Positions 9,689 through 18,159 of a DNA stretch of 64,000 nt are shown here, in pieces. Every line of letters starts with the position of its first letter. Position 1 is the first letter of the stretch. The position numbers and the translations under genes are program-made. Under the pieces are notes generated by a model that did no database searches, had not been told where the DNA came from, and worked only from the letters and a program-made list of their open reading frames with translations. Source of the stretch: Qipengyuania aestuarii (GTDB lineage Bacteria; Pseudomonadota; Alphaproteobacteria; Sphingomonadales; Sphingomonadaceae); contig NZ_JAIGNP010000003.1 of the NCBI RefSeq assembly GCF_019711535.1, forward strand, positions 682,001-746,000. Direction: 5' to 3'.

Positions 9689-10212
9689 TGACCGAACGAA
9701 AGACCCTCCAGCTTCGCGATCCTAGCGAAACTGCTGACACCGCGCCCACCATCAAGAAGAAGGGCCGTGGCTGGGAAATTTCCGAAAAACGGCTCGATGC
9801 GCTCCACGAACAGGCGCGCGAATTGCGGCGGTATTCGACCGACGCGCACAAGGCGCTCGCCGAGAAATTCGCCACTGCTAATATGGGGCGTTACGCCTTC
9901 AAGCGGCATGCCGTGGTTGGCAGCGCCATCGTGGACTTCAACTGCCACAACCTCGGCATGGCGATCATGATCGACGAGCCCGGCCAGGACGATGCGCTGG
10001 CAAAGCGTCGCGACAAGAGCCTTGAGGCGGTCGGCATCCGCGTCATGCGCATCGCTGCCAAAGACATTCTCGAGAACATGGACGCCGTCCTCGAACGTAT
10101 CACCCTCGGCATGCGCAGCCGCATCGCCGACAAGCAGCAGGCCCGCCGCGAGCATCAGCGCAACAGTGCGCCGCGGCCCCGCTATTCCAGGAACGATAAT
10201 GCTGAAAATTGA
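9688..10212 (+). CDS. DUF559 endonuclease-fold protein in the suf operon
   Basis: A 174-residue protein with a DUF559 (Vsr-like) domain in the C-terminal two thirds: YAFKRHAVVGSAIVDFNCHNLGMAIMIDEPGQDD, then KRRDKSLEAVGIRVMRI and the DILENMDAVLERI helix. The usual DUF559 signature is F.rq..ig.yivDF.c....l.iEiDG; here the second acidic element reads IMIDEPG, so catalysis is uncertain. The start is ATG 9688 (a TTG one codon earlier is less likely). The end overlaps sufC by 14 bases. Its function in the operon is unknown. Confidence 0.75.
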   Translation: MTERKTLQLRDPSETADTAPTIKKKGRGWEISEKRLDALHEQARELRRYSTDAHKALAEKFATANMGRYAFKRHAVVGSAIVDFNCHNLGMAIMIDEPGQDDALAKRRDKSLEAVGIRVMRIAAKDILENMDAVLERITLGMRSRIADKQQARREHQRNSAPRPRYSRNDNAEN

Positions 10213-10948
10213 AAACCTTTCTGCCGAAATTGACGGCAAGCAGATCTTGAACGGGCTGACCCTCGAAGTCGCCAAGGGCGAAGTGCACGCGATCATGGGC
10301 CCTAATGGTGCAGGCAAGTCGACGCTCGCTTATGTGCTGGGCGGGCGGCCCGGCTATGAGGTGACCGGTGGCTCGGTCAGCTTCGATGGCAAGGATTTGC
10401 TAGACATGGAGCCGCATGAACGCGCCGCTGCTGGCCTTTTCCTCGGCTTCCAGTATCCGGTCGAAATCCCTGGCGTCTCCAACGTCCAGTTCCTGCGCGA
10501 GGCCTTGAATTCGCAGCGCAAGCAGCGCGGCGACGAGCCTCTAACCGGAGGTGAATTTCTCAAGCTCGCCAAGGAAAAGGCTGGCTTGCTCAAGCTCGAC
10601 ATGGACATGCTCAAGCGCAATGTGAACGTCGGCTTTTCGGGCGGCGAGAAGAAGCGCGCCGAGATGGTCCAGATGGGCATCCTCGACCCGAGCTTCGCAG
10701 TTCTGGACGAGACCGACAGCGGCTTGGATATCGACGCGCTGCGCGTGGTGGGCGAAGGCATCAACGCCATCATGCGTTCGCCCGACAAGGCTGCGCTGCT
10801 GATCACGCATTATCAGCGCCTGCTGGAAGTGGTGAAGCCCGACAGGGTTTCGATCCTGGCTCAGGGCCGGATCGTGAAGACCGGCGGGGCCGAACTGGCC
10901 GAGCAGCTGGAAAACGAAGGCTATGACGCCGTGATGGAGGCTGCATGA
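10199..10948 (+). CDS. sufC: Fe-S assembly ATPase SufC
   Basis: ABC-type ATPase that drives the SufBCD scaffold. 249 residues from ATG 10199 (MLKIENLSAEI); longer frames upstream belong to the overlapping DUF559 gene. Walker A GPNGAGKST, the SufC-specific Q-loop GFQYPVEIPGV, signature FSGGEKKRAEM, Walker B FAVLDETDSGLDIDAL and the switch His in LLITHYQRLL are all present. Confidence 0.96.
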   Translation: MLKIENLSAEIDGKQILNGLTLEVAKGEVHAIMGPNGAGKSTLAYVLGGRPGYEVTGGSVSFDGKDLLDMEPHERAAAGLFLGFQYPVEIPGVSNVQFLREALNSQRKQRGDEPLTGGEFLKLAKEKAGLLKLDMDMLKRNVNVGFSGGEKKRAEMVQMGILDPSFAVLDETDSGLDIDALRVVGEGINAIMRSPDKAALLITHYQRLLEVVKPDRVSILAQGRIVKTGGAELAEQLENEGYDAVMEAA

Positions 10949-11337
10949 TGCTCGCCGCACTGACATTGATCCTGGCCCAAGCCGCCGCACCTGCCGCCAC
11001 CGCGCCGAGCGAGGATGCGATCGCCGAGCAGGTGGTCGAGATCAACCGGACGCTCGATAAATGGAAGGGCGGCGTCTACAAGAAAGATGACGGCAAGCTG
11101 ACCTGCCGGGTGGAGCAAAGCTCGGGCGACCAGGCGGTCGATCTTTTGCGCTGCGGTGCCATGGTCGGCTGTTATACGCCGCGCGTTGCAGAACTCGATG
11201 CAATTGCGGGGGCCGACGCACCCGAAGCCGATCGCAGGAAACAGATGCAGGACATCATGGACGAGGTCCAGCCGTGCATCGAAGATGCCCACCAGCTCGG
11301 CGTCCGCCGCATCGCGACAGTGAGAGCGGCAAAGTGA
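10945..11337 (+). CDS. Small exported protein of unknown function in the suf operon
   Basis: A 130-residue protein, not recognised. It begins with a hydrophobic signal-like stretch (MMLAALTLILAQAAAPAATA). The mature part has four cysteines (in LTCRVEQ, LLRCGAMVGC and VQPCIED) that could pair in the periplasm. The ATGA overlap with sufC and GTGA overlap with sufD show it is translated with the operon. Base composition matches its neighbours, unlike the other exported protein after sufB, so it is probably a long-standing member of this locus. Confidence 0.7.
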   Translation: MMLAALTLILAQAAAPAATAPSEDAIAEQVVEINRTLDKWKGGVYKKDDGKLTCRVEQSSGDQAVDLLRCGAMVGCYTPRVAELDAIAGADAPEADRRKQMQDIMDEVQPCIEDAHQLGVRRIATVRAAK

Positions 11338-12089
11338 GCGGGACGCTCGACCTTCCAACCCGCAAGCACGAAGCCTGGCGCTATTCGGCAGTCGACAAGC
11401 TGCGCGCTGGCGATCTTGGCAAATGGCGCCAGATCGATGTGGCATCAGGCGATAATGCGCGAGAGCTTCTGGTCATAAGTGACGAGAATGCCGGCGAAAC
11501 CGAAGTCGTGCAGCTGCGGGTCAATATCGCTGACGATGCGCGGTTCGAACTGTTTGGCGTCATTGCTTCGGGCGAATTCTCTCGCGTCGAAGTCGAGGTG
11601 ACCATGGGCCGAGGCGCGCATTTCGAAATGGGCGGTATCACGGTTGGCGGCCGCAACACGGTTCGTGAATTCGTGACCCGGGTGAACCATGCCGAGCCGG
11701 AGGCGACATCGAACCAGACCGTCCGCAGCGTTCACTGGGGTGCAGGCACGGGCAATTTCCTCGGCGCGATCGATGTTGCCCGGCACGCGCAGAAGACCGA
11801 TGCTGCGCAGGACTTCAAGGGATTGCTGCTCGAAAAGGGCGCCAGCGTAAATGCGGTGCCCCAGCTGGAAATTTTCGCCGACGATGTGAAATGCGCCCAC
11901 GGCGCCACTGTCGGCCAGCTCGATGAAACCGCGCGTTTCTATATGGCAGCGCGAGGCCTTTCACCGGATCTGGCGCGCCGGCTGCTGGTGCAGGCCTTCA
12001 TCGGCGACGCGCTGGTCGGCCTCGATGATGAAGAAGCGCATGAGAAGCTGCTGGGCACGGCGCTCGACAAGCTGGACAAGCATTTGTGA
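11334..12089 (+). CDS. sufD: Fe-S cluster assembly protein SufD
   Basis: Partner of SufB in the SufBCD scaffold. GTG 11334 overlaps the previous stop. At 251 residues it is short, as is common in Sphingomonadales: the long N-terminal region is reduced to the TRKHEAWRYSAVDKLRAGDL block, and the beta-helix core follows (LKGLLLEKGASVNAVPQLEI, DDVKCAHGATVGQLDE, FIGDALVGL). The conserved CAHGAT motif with its histidine is intact. Confidence 0.93.
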   Translation: MSGTLDLPTRKHEAWRYSAVDKLRAGDLGKWRQIDVASGDNARELLVISDENAGETEVVQLRVNIADDARFELFGVIASGEFSRVEVEVTMGRGAHFEMGGITVGGRNTVREFVTRVNHAEPEATSNQTVRSVHWGAGTGNFLGAIDVARHAQKTDAAQDFKGLLLEKGASVNAVPQLEIFADDVKCAHGATVGQLDETARFYMAARGLSPDLARRLLVQAFIGDALVGLDDEEAHEKLLGTALDKLDKHL

Positions 12090-13303
12090 CGGAAACAGCC
12101 ACTCTGACCCGCAAAGCAGACTTTCCCGGCCTCGTGACCGATTCCGGCGAGGTCTGGCATTATCTGGACACCGCCGCTTCGGCGCAGAAGCCGCAAGCTG
12201 TCGTTGCCGCCATGGCCAATGCGCTGGGCCGCGATTACGCGACAGTTCACCGGGGCGTGTACGGGCGCTCTGCCCAGATGACGCTGGGCTATGAGGCGGC
12301 GCGCAGGCGGGTTGCGCAGTTCATCGGCGCCCAGACGGAAGAAGAAATCGTGTTCGTCCGCGGCGCGACCGAAGCGATCAATCTGGTTGCCGCCACTTGG
12401 GGGATGACGCGGATCGGCGAAGGTGACCGCATCGTCCTGTCCCAGCTGGAACATCATTCGAATATCGTTCCTTGGCAAATGCTTGCGGAAAGAACCGGAG
12501 CCGAAATCGAGGTTTGCCCGCTGACGGCAGATGGCCGGATCGATCTTGGCGCGCTGGAAGCCATGCTGACGCCGCGCACCAAAATGGTGGCTCTGGCGCA
12601 CGTCTCCAACGTTCTGGGTTCGGTTCTGGAGGCCCGCCAAGCGGCCGATCTGGCGCACTCGGTCGGCGCGAAGATCCTGCTCGACGGCTGCCAGGCCGCG
12701 CCGCGCATGGCGCTCGACATGGCGGCGCTGGACTGCGATTTCTACGCATTTTCGGGGCACAAGCTTTACGGGCCGACCGGTATCGGCGTGCTCTGGGCGC
12801 GCGAAGAACTGCTTGAAACAATGCCTCCCTATCAGGGCGGCGGCGCGATGATCGACAAGGTTGCTTTCGGCGGCACGACCTACGCCCCCCCGCCGCAGCG
12901 TTTCGAGGCCGGCACGCCGATGATTACGGAGGCGATCGCGCTCCATGCAGCGATCGATTACGTCGACGCGCTTGGCCCCGATCGCTTGTTCGAGCATGAG
13001 GCCGGCCTTGCCCGCCAGTTGCGGGACGAGTTGCGCAAGCTCAATGCGGTGACCCTGTTCGGCCCTGATGAAAGCGCCGGAATCGTATCTTTCGCGCTCG
13101 ATGGGGTTCATCCGCACGATTTGGGCACCATATTGGACGAAGAAAATGTCGCGATCCGCGCGGGTCATCATTGTGCGCAGCCCTTGATGGAGCAGCTCGG
13201 CGTTCCCGCCACAGCCCGGGCCAGCTTCGGCCTCTATAGCGACGAGAGCGATATTGACGCGCTGCTGCGCGGAATTGAAAGGACCCGGAGGATCTTCGGA
13301 TGA
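12086..13303 (+). CDS. sufS: Cysteine desulfurase SufS
   Basis: PLP enzyme that removes sulfur from cysteine for cluster assembly. 405 residues from a GTG overlapping the sufD stop. The PLP lysine is Lys226 in FSGHKLYGPTG; the persulfide-forming Cys363 lies in IRAGHHCAQPL, the short group II loop. The NxVxxTWG region and HVSNVLGS are present. No SufE gene is in this operon; a sulfur acceptor must be encoded elsewhere or be SufB itself. Confidence 0.96.
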   Translation: MTETATLTRKADFPGLVTDSGEVWHYLDTAASAQKPQAVVAAMANALGRDYATVHRGVYGRSAQMTLGYEAARRRVAQFIGAQTEEEIVFVRGATEAINLVAATWGMTRIGEGDRIVLSQLEHHSNIVPWQMLAERTGAEIEVCPLTADGRIDLGALEAMLTPRTKMVALAHVSNVLGSVLEARQAADLAHSVGAKILLDGCQAAPRMALDMAALDCDFYAFSGHKLYGPTGIGVLWAREELLETMPPYQGGGAMIDKVAFGGTTYAPPPQRFEAGTPMITEAIALHAAIDYVDALGPDRLFEHEAGLARQLRDELRKLNAVTLFGPDESAGIVSFALDGVHPHDLGTILDEENVAIRAGHHCAQPLMEQLGVPATARASFGLYSDESDIDALLRGIERTRRIFG

Positions 13304-13818
13304 ACAAGCCCATCGCATCTACAAAAAACGACGAACAGGATTTTATCGCAGCACCGTCGCCTGCCGACACCGTCGTCGGGAAACCTCCCCGCGCGCGCGT
13401 GTCCGATGCGGTGGATCCGGAGGAAACGGCAGTCGAAAAGCTGGGGCGCAAGCGAGATTATCTCGAAGGCTTTCTCCAGAAGAAGCCCGAGCCGGATAGC
13501 GCGACTGGCACCGGCGGCAAGCTCCAGCAGGACGTCATCTCGGCGTTGAAGGAGATTTACGATCCGGAAATCCCTGTAAATATTTACGATCTCGGCCTTA
13601 TTTACGGCGTTGAGGTCGATGATGAATGCGATGTCACGGTTATAATGACGCTGACGACGCCCAATTGCCCGGTGGCGGAATCGATGCCGGGTGAAGTCGA
13701 ATTGCGCGCGGCCAGCGTGCCCGGCGTCCGTGATGCCGAGGTCAATCTGGTCTGGGATCCGCCATGGTCACCGGAAAAGATGTCGGACGAAGCGCGTCTC
13801 GAACTGGGGATGCTGTGA
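13300..13818 (+). CDS. SUF-associated DUF59 (MIP18-like) protein, SufT-type
   Basis: A 172-residue Fe-S maturation accessory protein. The first 70 residues are polar and probably disordered. The DUF59 domain covers about 75-170 and contains KEIYDPEIPVNIYDLGLIYGV, the TTPNCPVAESMPGEVE loop with the conserved cysteine, and LVWDPPWSPEKMSDEAR. It overlaps sufS by 4 bases and abuts sufA, so it is an operon member. The family acts in late cluster transfer; the direct targets here are unknown. Confidence 0.9.
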   Translation: MNKPIASTKNDEQDFIAAPSPADTVVGKPPRARVSDAVDPEETAVEKLGRKRDYLEGFLQKKPEPDSATGTGGKLQQDVISALKEIYDPEIPVNIYDLGLIYGVEVDDECDVTVIMTLTTPNCPVAESMPGEVELRAASVPGVRDAEVNLVWDPPWSPEKMSDEARLELGML

Positions 13819-14177
13819 TGGTCGATACTGCAACCCGCCCTGCCCCGAAGGCTGCTGTCATCCTCACCGAACGTGCGGAAGCGCGCATCGCCGAACTGAT
13901 GGCAAGGGCGCCCAATGATGCGGTCGGCGTCAAGCTGTCTACTCCGCGTCGCGGCTGCTCTGGCCTGGCCTACTCCGTCGATTATGTGACCGAGGAAGTC
14001 AAGTTCGACGAGAAGATCGAGACGCCCGGCGGTATTTTCTACATCGACGGGGCCAGCGTGCTCTATCTGGTGGGAAGCACGATGGACTGGGTTGAGGACG
14101 ATTTCTCAGCCGGCTTCGTCTTCGAGAACCCGAACGCCAAGGGCGCGTGTGGCTGCGGCGAAAGCTTCATGGTCTGA
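13818..14177 (+). CDS. sufA: A-type Fe-S carrier protein SufA/ErpA-like
   Basis: A 119-residue cluster carrier. The ATG at 13818 shares one base with the preceding stop. The three cluster cysteines are present: one in RRGCSGLAY and two in the terminal GACGCGESF. The YIDGASVLYLVGSTMDW block is standard. It is the last gene of the suf operon; no clear terminator is seen in the 71 bases before the convergent gene. Confidence 0.94.
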   Translation: MVDTATRPAPKAAVILTERAEARIAELMARAPNDAVGVKLSTPRRGCSGLAYSVDYVTEEVKFDEKIETPGGIFYIDGASVLYLVGSTMDWVEDDFSAGFVFENPNAKGACGCGESFMV

Positions 14178-14248
14178 GCGCCCGCTAACTGAAGGCGTGC
14201 TATCATCGTCGATCAGCGGTACCGACAGGCGCGCGAATGCTTGCCTGA

Positions 14249-15187
14249 TCAGCCTTCCGCAAGGAAATCGAGCAGTGCCTGTTCGTACTGGTCAACCTTG
14301 CCATCCTGATCGATCTTCCGGTCGAGCCACGCCTGTTCCGCCTTGGTGATGACCTTACCTGTCGCGGCATCGGCCTCGCGATCAGCAAACACGCCGGAAC
14401 TACCATCGCGGGCCTGCCGAAAGCCTTCGCTATCCGGTAGTGTGCCGAACATACGCATAAGGAAACCGCCTACGCTCGACGAGGTGTCATTCATGAACCG
14501 CTCCAGTTCGATGGCCTTTTCACGGTCGAGTTGCGCCGCCTCGGTGGCAAATCCCTCGATATAATTACCCACGCCCTGCACGAATAATTGCTTCCATTCT
14601 GGCGCATTGTCGGCGGTCAGCGTGACATCCTTGATCCGGAACAGCATTTCGGCCTCCGCCTGGCTGACACCTGCCGGACGATCGCTGGCGGGGGCGAAGA
14701 TCGCCCGGCGCAGCAGCCGGGCCTCTGTGGCATTGACGTTCCCTGCCTCCAGATCGCCACCCTGGCGTGTCGGGCCGGTGCCTTCGACGACTGCTTTCTC
14801 CATCTGCCGGATGGCATAGTTCTTGAGCGCTTGCGGGACGTTCTTGGCGATTTCGAAAATCCGGACCAGTGTCTCCAGTTCGGCCATGGAGCCTAGCGCG
14901 CCATCGGCATCGATCTGCGCCATCAGCCAGGCGGCATTGGCATCATCGACATAGCCTTTGGGGGCAATCTGATTGACGACGAATTCGCCGATCGCCTCCA
15001 CGAAGAAATCGGTCCAATCTGGACCGCGTTCGGTAAGCTGCCGATTGAGAGCGAAGATCGCTTCGGCCTCGTCCTTCGAAATCACGCCATCCGGCCAAGC
15101 GCTGCGGCGCAGCTCCAGCAGTTCGTCCGCGCTGACGCGGCCATCTTCGGCGACTCGCCGCGTCAAAATATCGAAAGATGAATTCAT
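14249..15187 (-). CDS. Conserved hypothetical protein with EF-hand-like repeats
   Basis: A 312-residue cytoplasmic protein with no signal peptide. It has EF-hand-like acidic loops: AEDGRVSADEL near residue 15, DADGALGSMAEL near 95 and DQDGKVDQYEQ near the C-terminus. The loops fit a D.DG...E pattern but lack the full canonical spacing of ligands, so calcium binding is only possible. The start MNSSFDIL at 15187 is an ATG, while the upstream in-frame codon is TTG. Function unknown. Confidence 0.75.
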   Translation of the reverse strand: MNSSFDILTRRVAEDGRVSADELLELRRSAWPDGVISKDEAEAIFALNRQLTERGPDWTDFFVEAIGEFVVNQIAPKGYVDDANAAWLMAQIDADGALGSMAELETLVRIFEIAKNVPQALKNYAIRQMEKAVVEGTGPTRQGGDLEAGNVNATEARLLRRAIFAPASDRPAGVSQAEAEMLFRIKDVTLTADNAPEWKQLFVQGVGNYIEGFATEAAQLDREKAIELERFMNDTSSSVGGFLMRMFGTLPDSEGFRQARDGSSGVFADREADAATGKVITKAEQAWLDRKIDQDGKVDQYEQALLDFLAEG

Positions 15188-15248
15188 AAGTAATTCCGCC
15201 AAGATCGAAGAATAGCGGAATGACTAGGTCATAGCGGTTAAAGGCGCG

Positions 15249-15665
15249 TTATCGCCGCAATGCTCTGACACAAGCTGCGCGGTCGACATCTGCGCTATCG
15301 CTGGCCCGGCGTGCCTCGACATGGGTGGCGCTCGGCTGGCCGCCGGGCTGGAGCGGATAGAGATAGATATCGAGCACGCAGGCGCTGCCGCTGAATTGCA
15401 GCTTGAGAGCATCGCCCTCTTTCACTTCCAGCCGCGGCGCTCCGAACAGATTGGCCAGCGCGGTGGCATCACGGGCGATCACCCCTTCCAGACCCGGGGC
15501 GTTCATCACCGTCGGCGCGATAAACGCCCCGGTCGATGGGGCCGGGCGCACAGGCTGTTGCGGCGGCGGCCGCGTCGAAGTGACCGGCCGCTGTGCGCCG
15601 GGAATGGTTTTTGGCGTGCTCACGCAGGCGGACAGGCTTGCCGCCATGGCAAGCAGGGCGATCAT
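15249..15665 (-). CDS. Small lipoprotein, unknown function
   Basis: A 138-residue lipoprotein: MIALLAMAASLSAC ends in a lipobox, then a Pro-rich linker (about 25-50) leads to a compact domain with FGAPRLEVKEGDALKLQF and two further cysteines (GSACVLDIYLY and RAACVRAL). Upstream in-frame codons belong to the EI24-type gene, which ends one base before this start, so the two are probably co-transcribed. Confidence 0.78.
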   Translation of the reverse strand: MIALLAMAASLSACVSTPKTIPGAQRPVTSTRPPPQQPVRPAPSTGAFIAPTVMNAPGLEGVIARDATALANLFGAPRLEVKEGDALKLQFSGSACVLDIYLYPLQPGGQPSATHVEARRASDSADVDRAACVRALRR

Positions 15666-15666
15666 A

Positions 15667-16353
15667 TTACGCAACGGCGGCTCTCCCGCGATGGACAAGG
15701 TGGGTAGCGCTCGCCGCGCCGATGACCGGGGCAAGCAGGTTGACGCCGGGCACCAGCAGCATTCCCGCAACCGCCCCGCCAAGAAGGAAACGTCCCCCCT
15801 GGCCAAGCGGAGCGATATCCTGCTCCGATTGACGATGGCGCAACCAGACCATGTCACGCAGTTCCCGTCCGAGCAGGAATGCATTCACGGCCCAGAACAG
15901 CAGCGCCGTTCCCACGCCGCTGACCAGAAGCGCAATGGCAAAAGGCAGCGCGATGAGATTGACCAATAGTGCCCGCAAGGTCGATCGCAGGCCGTTGCGT
16001 AGTTCCTGCGTGAGCGGAAGCGATTTGGCGGCGCTGCCCTGGGCGGGATAATGTTTCGCCTCTACCGCCCGGACAACATCCTCGGCGAAGAATTGCAGCA
16101 CGAACAAGGCGACGAAGCGGAAAAGGAGCCAGGCGCCTATCAGCGTGGCCAGCAGGGCCAGCAGAGTGCCTGCCCCGCTGCCATCGGCCAGCCCCGCCCA
16201 TTCCAGCAGCGCTTCGAAGCCGAAGCTCAGCAGCCAGCCCAGCAGCAGGAAAATGGCGATGGTCACCAGCAGGCTCTTGCCGAGAACCCTGAGGATCGCC
16301 GGATCGCGCAACTGGCTGAAGGATAAGGCAAGGGCGCGTGGCAGCGATATCAT
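15667..16353 (-). CDS. EI24-domain (CysZ-like) integral membrane protein
   Basis: A 228-residue inner-membrane protein. Hydrophobic segments at about 25-50, 60-95, 130-165 and 195-220 and the opening MISLPRALALSFSQLRDP match the EI24 family of membrane proteins (CysZ-like). Whether it moves sulfate is not shown. The start at 16353 is chosen over an in-frame codon 20 residues upstream because it matches family N-termini. It is divergent from adenosine kinase. Confidence 0.8.
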   Translation of the reverse strand: MISLPRALALSFSQLRDPAILRVLGKSLLVTIAIFLLLGWLLSFGFEALLEWAGLADGSGAGTLLALLATLIGAWLLFRFVALFVLQFFAEDVVRAVEAKHYPAQGSAAKSLPLTQELRNGLRSTLRALLVNLIALPFAIALLVSGVGTALLFWAVNAFLLGRELRDMVWLRHRQSEQDIAPLGQGGRFLLGGAVAGMLLVPGVNLLAPVIGAASATHLVHRGRAAVA

Positions 16354-16465
16354 ATCGCGTGGGTGAATCGCCGCCGCGCCGGGTAATGTCAACGCCGCCC
16401 TTGGCGTCTGCACGACGAACCGCTAACCGCGCCCGACCAATTCTTAAATCCCGCGCGGAGAAAAT

Positions 16466-17461
16466 ATGACCGACCCCCGTTACGATGTCGTCGCGATTGG
16501 CAATGCCATCGTGGATGTGATGGCCCCCTGCCAGGACGAACTGATCGAGGAACTGGGCCTGGCCAAGGGCGGCATGACCCTGGTCGATACCGAACGTGCG
16601 CAGGAACTTTACAGCGCCATGGGCCGCGCCACCGAAATCTCGGGCGGATCGGCTGCCAACACTCTGGCCGGCATGGCCGCGCTGGGCGCGCAATGCGCTT
16701 TCGTCGGCCAGGTCGCCAAGGATCAGCTGGGCGATATCTTCGCTCACGATATCCGCGCCGTCGGCATCGATTTCGATACCGCGCCCCGCGATGCCGAACC
16801 GCCGACCGCGCGCTGCCTCATCTTCGTCACTCCCGATGGGGAACGGACGATGAATACCTTTCTTGGTGCCTCGCAATATCTTCCCCCGGCCGCGCTCGAT
16901 GAAGAGCTTATCGCCAGTGCGGGCGTGCTCTATCTCGAAGGCTATCTGTGGGATCCGGAAGAACCGCGCAGCGCCATGCGCCGCGCCATCGATGTCGCGC
17001 GCAATGCGGGCCGCAAGGTGGCCTTCACGGCTTCGGAAAGCTTCGTGATCGACCGCCACGGCGATGATTTCCGCGCACTGATCGAAGAAGGCAAGATCGA
17101 CCTCCTCTTCGTGAACGAGGGCGAACTTGCCACCCTGACAGGAGAAGCGGAATTCGAAGCCGGGTTGGTCGCGCTGAAGGACAAGGTGCCCACGCTGATC
17201 GCCACGCGCGGTGCACAGGGAGCGGTCGCCCTTGCCAATGGAGAGCGCGCCGAAGTGGCCGCCGAGCCGATTGAGCAGGTGGTGGACACGACCGGTGCGG
17301 GCGATCTTTTCGCTGCCGGCTTCCTCACCGGGCACACCCGCGGTGAAGATCTGGAAACCTGTCTGCGGATGGGCGCCATCTGCGCCGGCGAGATCATCAG
17401 CCACATCGGCGCGCGCAGCGAGAAGGACCTGAAGGCTCTCGTGGCGCAAAAGCTGGGCTGA
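16466..17461 (+). CDS. Adenosine kinase-type PfkB sugar kinase
   Basis: A 331-residue ribokinase/PfkB kinase, most like the adenosine kinases of alphaproteobacteria. The first PfkB motif region is GGSAANTLAGMAALG. The catalytic signature DTTGAGDLFAAGFLTG near residue 275 carries the base Asp. The opening YDVVAIGNAIVDVMA is typical. It would salvage adenosine to AMP; PfkB specificity cannot be fixed by motifs alone. Confidence 0.88.
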   Translation: MTDPRYDVVAIGNAIVDVMAPCQDELIEELGLAKGGMTLVDTERAQELYSAMGRATEISGGSAANTLAGMAALGAQCAFVGQVAKDQLGDIFAHDIRAVGIDFDTAPRDAEPPTARCLIFVTPDGERTMNTFLGASQYLPPAALDEELIASAGVLYLEGYLWDPEEPRSAMRRAIDVARNAGRKVAFTASESFVIDRHGDDFRALIEEGKIDLLFVNEGELATLTGEAEFEAGLVALKDKVPTLIATRGAQGAVALANGERAEVAAEPIEQVVDTTGAGDLFAAGFLTGHTRGEDLETCLRMGAICAGEIISHIGARSEKDLKALVAQKLG

Positions 17462-17542
17462 CCGACCCGCCCGGTCGGAAGACCAGGTCGATCTGCATGC
17501 GGGCCCCGGCCGTCTCGGCAAGGGCCCGCGGCAGGACCAGCG

Positions 17543-17941
17543 CTATTCGGCCGGCTGCGGCTGCAATTCCGCCGCCGCGAGCCGGACGCGCCGGGCCAGT
17601 TCCTCATCGGTCTGCATCGCCGAGCCGATCGCGTTGAAGGTTTCGGTATCGATGCCCGATTGCGCGATGATCTCGTTCGCCTGCTGCTGCTTGGTCGCGG
17701 CATCGCCGGTCAGCGCCTGCAGCTCCATCATCGCTCCGGCAAAGCTGCTGACCTCGGCATCGGTGAAGGCCTTCTCAGCCGCAGGCTCGCTCGATCCCGG
17801 GTCTGCCATTGTGGGATCGGCGGCCTCCTCCTGAGGCGTGACCGCATCCGCGCCATCCATCTGTTCGTCCACGGTCTGGGCGATCGCACCGCTGGCGAGC
17901 ATCAGGGCCGATCCGGCGAGCATGGTAGGGAGGTATCTCAT
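17543..17941 (-). CDS. DUF4168-like exported protein
   Basis: A 132-residue protein with a Sec signal peptide (cleavage near AIAQ, about 22), an acidic low-complexity stretch (25-60) and a helical domain: FTDAEVSSFAGAMMELQALTG and FNAIGSAMQTDEELARRV, resembling DUF4168. Likely periplasmic. Function unknown. It converges with the adenosine kinase gene. Confidence 0.7.
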   Translation of the reverse strand: MRYLPTMLAGSALMLASGAIAQTVDEQMDGADAVTPQEEAADPTMADPGSSEPAAEKAFTDAEVSSFAGAMMELQALTGDAATKQQQANEIIAQSGIDTETFNAIGSAMQTDEELARRVRLAAAELQPQPAE

Positions 17942-18159
17942 GGGTATTTCCTTCGATCATGTGTCCCCTGTGCCCCCGACATCGCCGCAAATCGGCGGAA
18001 GGCGAACCACTAGTGGACCAAATGTGTCAGAAAGAAGGCGAGATATAGGCACCTGACGCTGACGCAGGACGAGCGGAGCGGAGATCGTCCCTCCGCTCGC
18101 CCCTATCCGCTGATCCAGTACAGGACTGCTTCGAACCGCAGCCTTGTGCCGCGAAGGCG

